From the NCBI GenBank assembly GCA_028284925.1, contig JANQQT010000238.1, forward strand, positions 1 through 47,496: a stretch of 47,496 bases of DNA, written 5' to 3'. Position 1 is the stretch's first letter, and each line of letters opens with the position of its first letter. The notes under the pieces are model-generated. The model ran no database searches. It was not told the origin of the DNA and saw only the letters and a list, made by a program, of their open reading frames with translations. Source of the DNA: Phycisphaeraceae bacterium (lineage in GTDB: Bacteria; Planctomycetota; Phycisphaerae; Phycisphaerales; Zrk34). This document shows positions 47,113-47,496 of this stretch, in pieces. The position numbers and the translations under genes were made by a program.

Positions 47113-47496
47113 ATGGCCGATTTAGGAACCATTCTGCGGGCGATCGAGGCTGGCGAGACGTCGGTGACTGACCAATTGCTGCCGTTGGTTTATATGGAAC
47201 TGCGCCGCGAAGCTGCGTGGCAGATTAATAGCGAACGGCCGGGGCACACCCTCCAACCCACGGCGCTGGTGCACGAGGCATATGTTCGACTGGTGGATCG
47301 CGATGATCCACAAACGTGGAAATCGAAGGGTCATTTTTTCCGGGCTGCTGGTGAGGCGATGCGGCGCATATTGATCGAGAGCGCCCGTCGCAAGAAGACC
47401 GCCAAACGGGGTGGTGGATATCTACGAGTCAATGTCGAATTGGACGGGCTGGACAAGCCGCGGAAAGACGAAGACCTGATCGTGCTGGATGAGGCG
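47113..47496 (+). CDS. ECF RNA polymerase sigma factor, N-terminal part (truncated by window edge)
   Basis: The first 128 codons are present and the gene runs off the window. The peptide MADLGTILRAIEAGETSVTD, then QLLPLVYMELRREAAWQINS, ERPGHTLQPTALVHEAYVRL and TWKSKGHFFRAAGEAMRRIL is clearly paralogous to the sigma factor at 30005-30577, with long stretches identical. Region 2 is complete; region 4 lies outside. The two copies flank the giant surface-protein gene. By analogy a kinase gene may follow outside the window; this is not visible. Confidence 0.93.
   Translation, partial: MADLGTILRAIEAGETSVTDQLLPLVYMELRREAAWQINSERPGHTLQPTALVHEAYVRLVDRDDPQTWKSKGHFFRAAGEAMRRILIESARRKKTAKRGGGYLRVNVELDGLDKPRKDEDLIVLDEA

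Overview
The window looks like a chromosomal segment of a planctomycete, probably of the Phycisphaerae. The evidence is the set of lineage-typical families: two DUF1592-group/PSCyt1 plus DUF1552 gene pairs, ECF sigma factors of the Planctomycetes types, a FecR-type membrane regulator, a PEP-CTERM protein, a XylR-like AraC regulator, a Ser/Thr kinase with a WD40-like C-terminus, and a 5184-residue surface protein that begins with the planctomycetal LEPR-XLL motif. The class assignment is an inference; no rRNA or marker phylogeny was possible.

Layout. 1-1.8 kb: the end of an ECF sigma gene, a one-TM protein coupled to it by an ATGA overlap, and a secreted helical protein. 1.8-11.6 kb: housekeeping genes, namely rpsA (six S1 domains, own terminator), divergent glnS, a PEP-CTERM protein with short beta repeats, the pntA-pntB transhydrogenase operon, gap with a clear promoter and terminator, and a tRNA-Ile(GAT). 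11.6-21.1 kb: an accessory region. A cassette (ECF sigma, FecR, PSCyt1/DUF1592-family lipoprotein, DUF1552) is bracketed by two same-direction relics of one integrase-type insertion element. The left relic is a deletion derivative. The right one has lost the middle of its transposase gene and carries a GC-rich short-chain dehydrogenase there. 21.1-26.3 kb: a second DUF1592-DUF1552 operon on the minus strand, divergent from a XylR-like regulator; the shared intergenic region carries an exact 17-bp direct repeat with a 21-bp period, a likely operator. 26.3-27.7 kb: a GFA-family zinc protein and relic repeats. 27.7-30.6 kb: an ECF sigma and Ser/Thr kinase pair on the minus strand. 31.1-46.6 kb: the giant surface protein. 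47.1 kb to the end: the start of a second, closely similar ECF sigma gene.

How the parts may work together. Both DUF1592-DUF1552 pairs encode exported proteins with CxxCH motifs (DUF1592 partner) or twin-arginine leaders (DUF1552 partner), so they probably form an extracytoplasmic enzyme or electron-transfer pair of unknown substrate. They sit under different regulators: sigma/FecR for one, a sugar-type XylR/AraC sensor for the other. The giant adhesin-like protein lies between two paralogous sigma genes, one divergent from it and paired with a membrane kinase, which makes them candidate regulators of it.

Composition also divides the window. In 1-11 kb and 21-26 kb the + strand is strongly G-rich whichever strand carries the gene. 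In the accessory cassette and beyond 27 kb this skew is weak or reversed. This suggests that the latter segments were acquired or moved more recently. I found no CRISPR array, no rRNA and no intact transposase.
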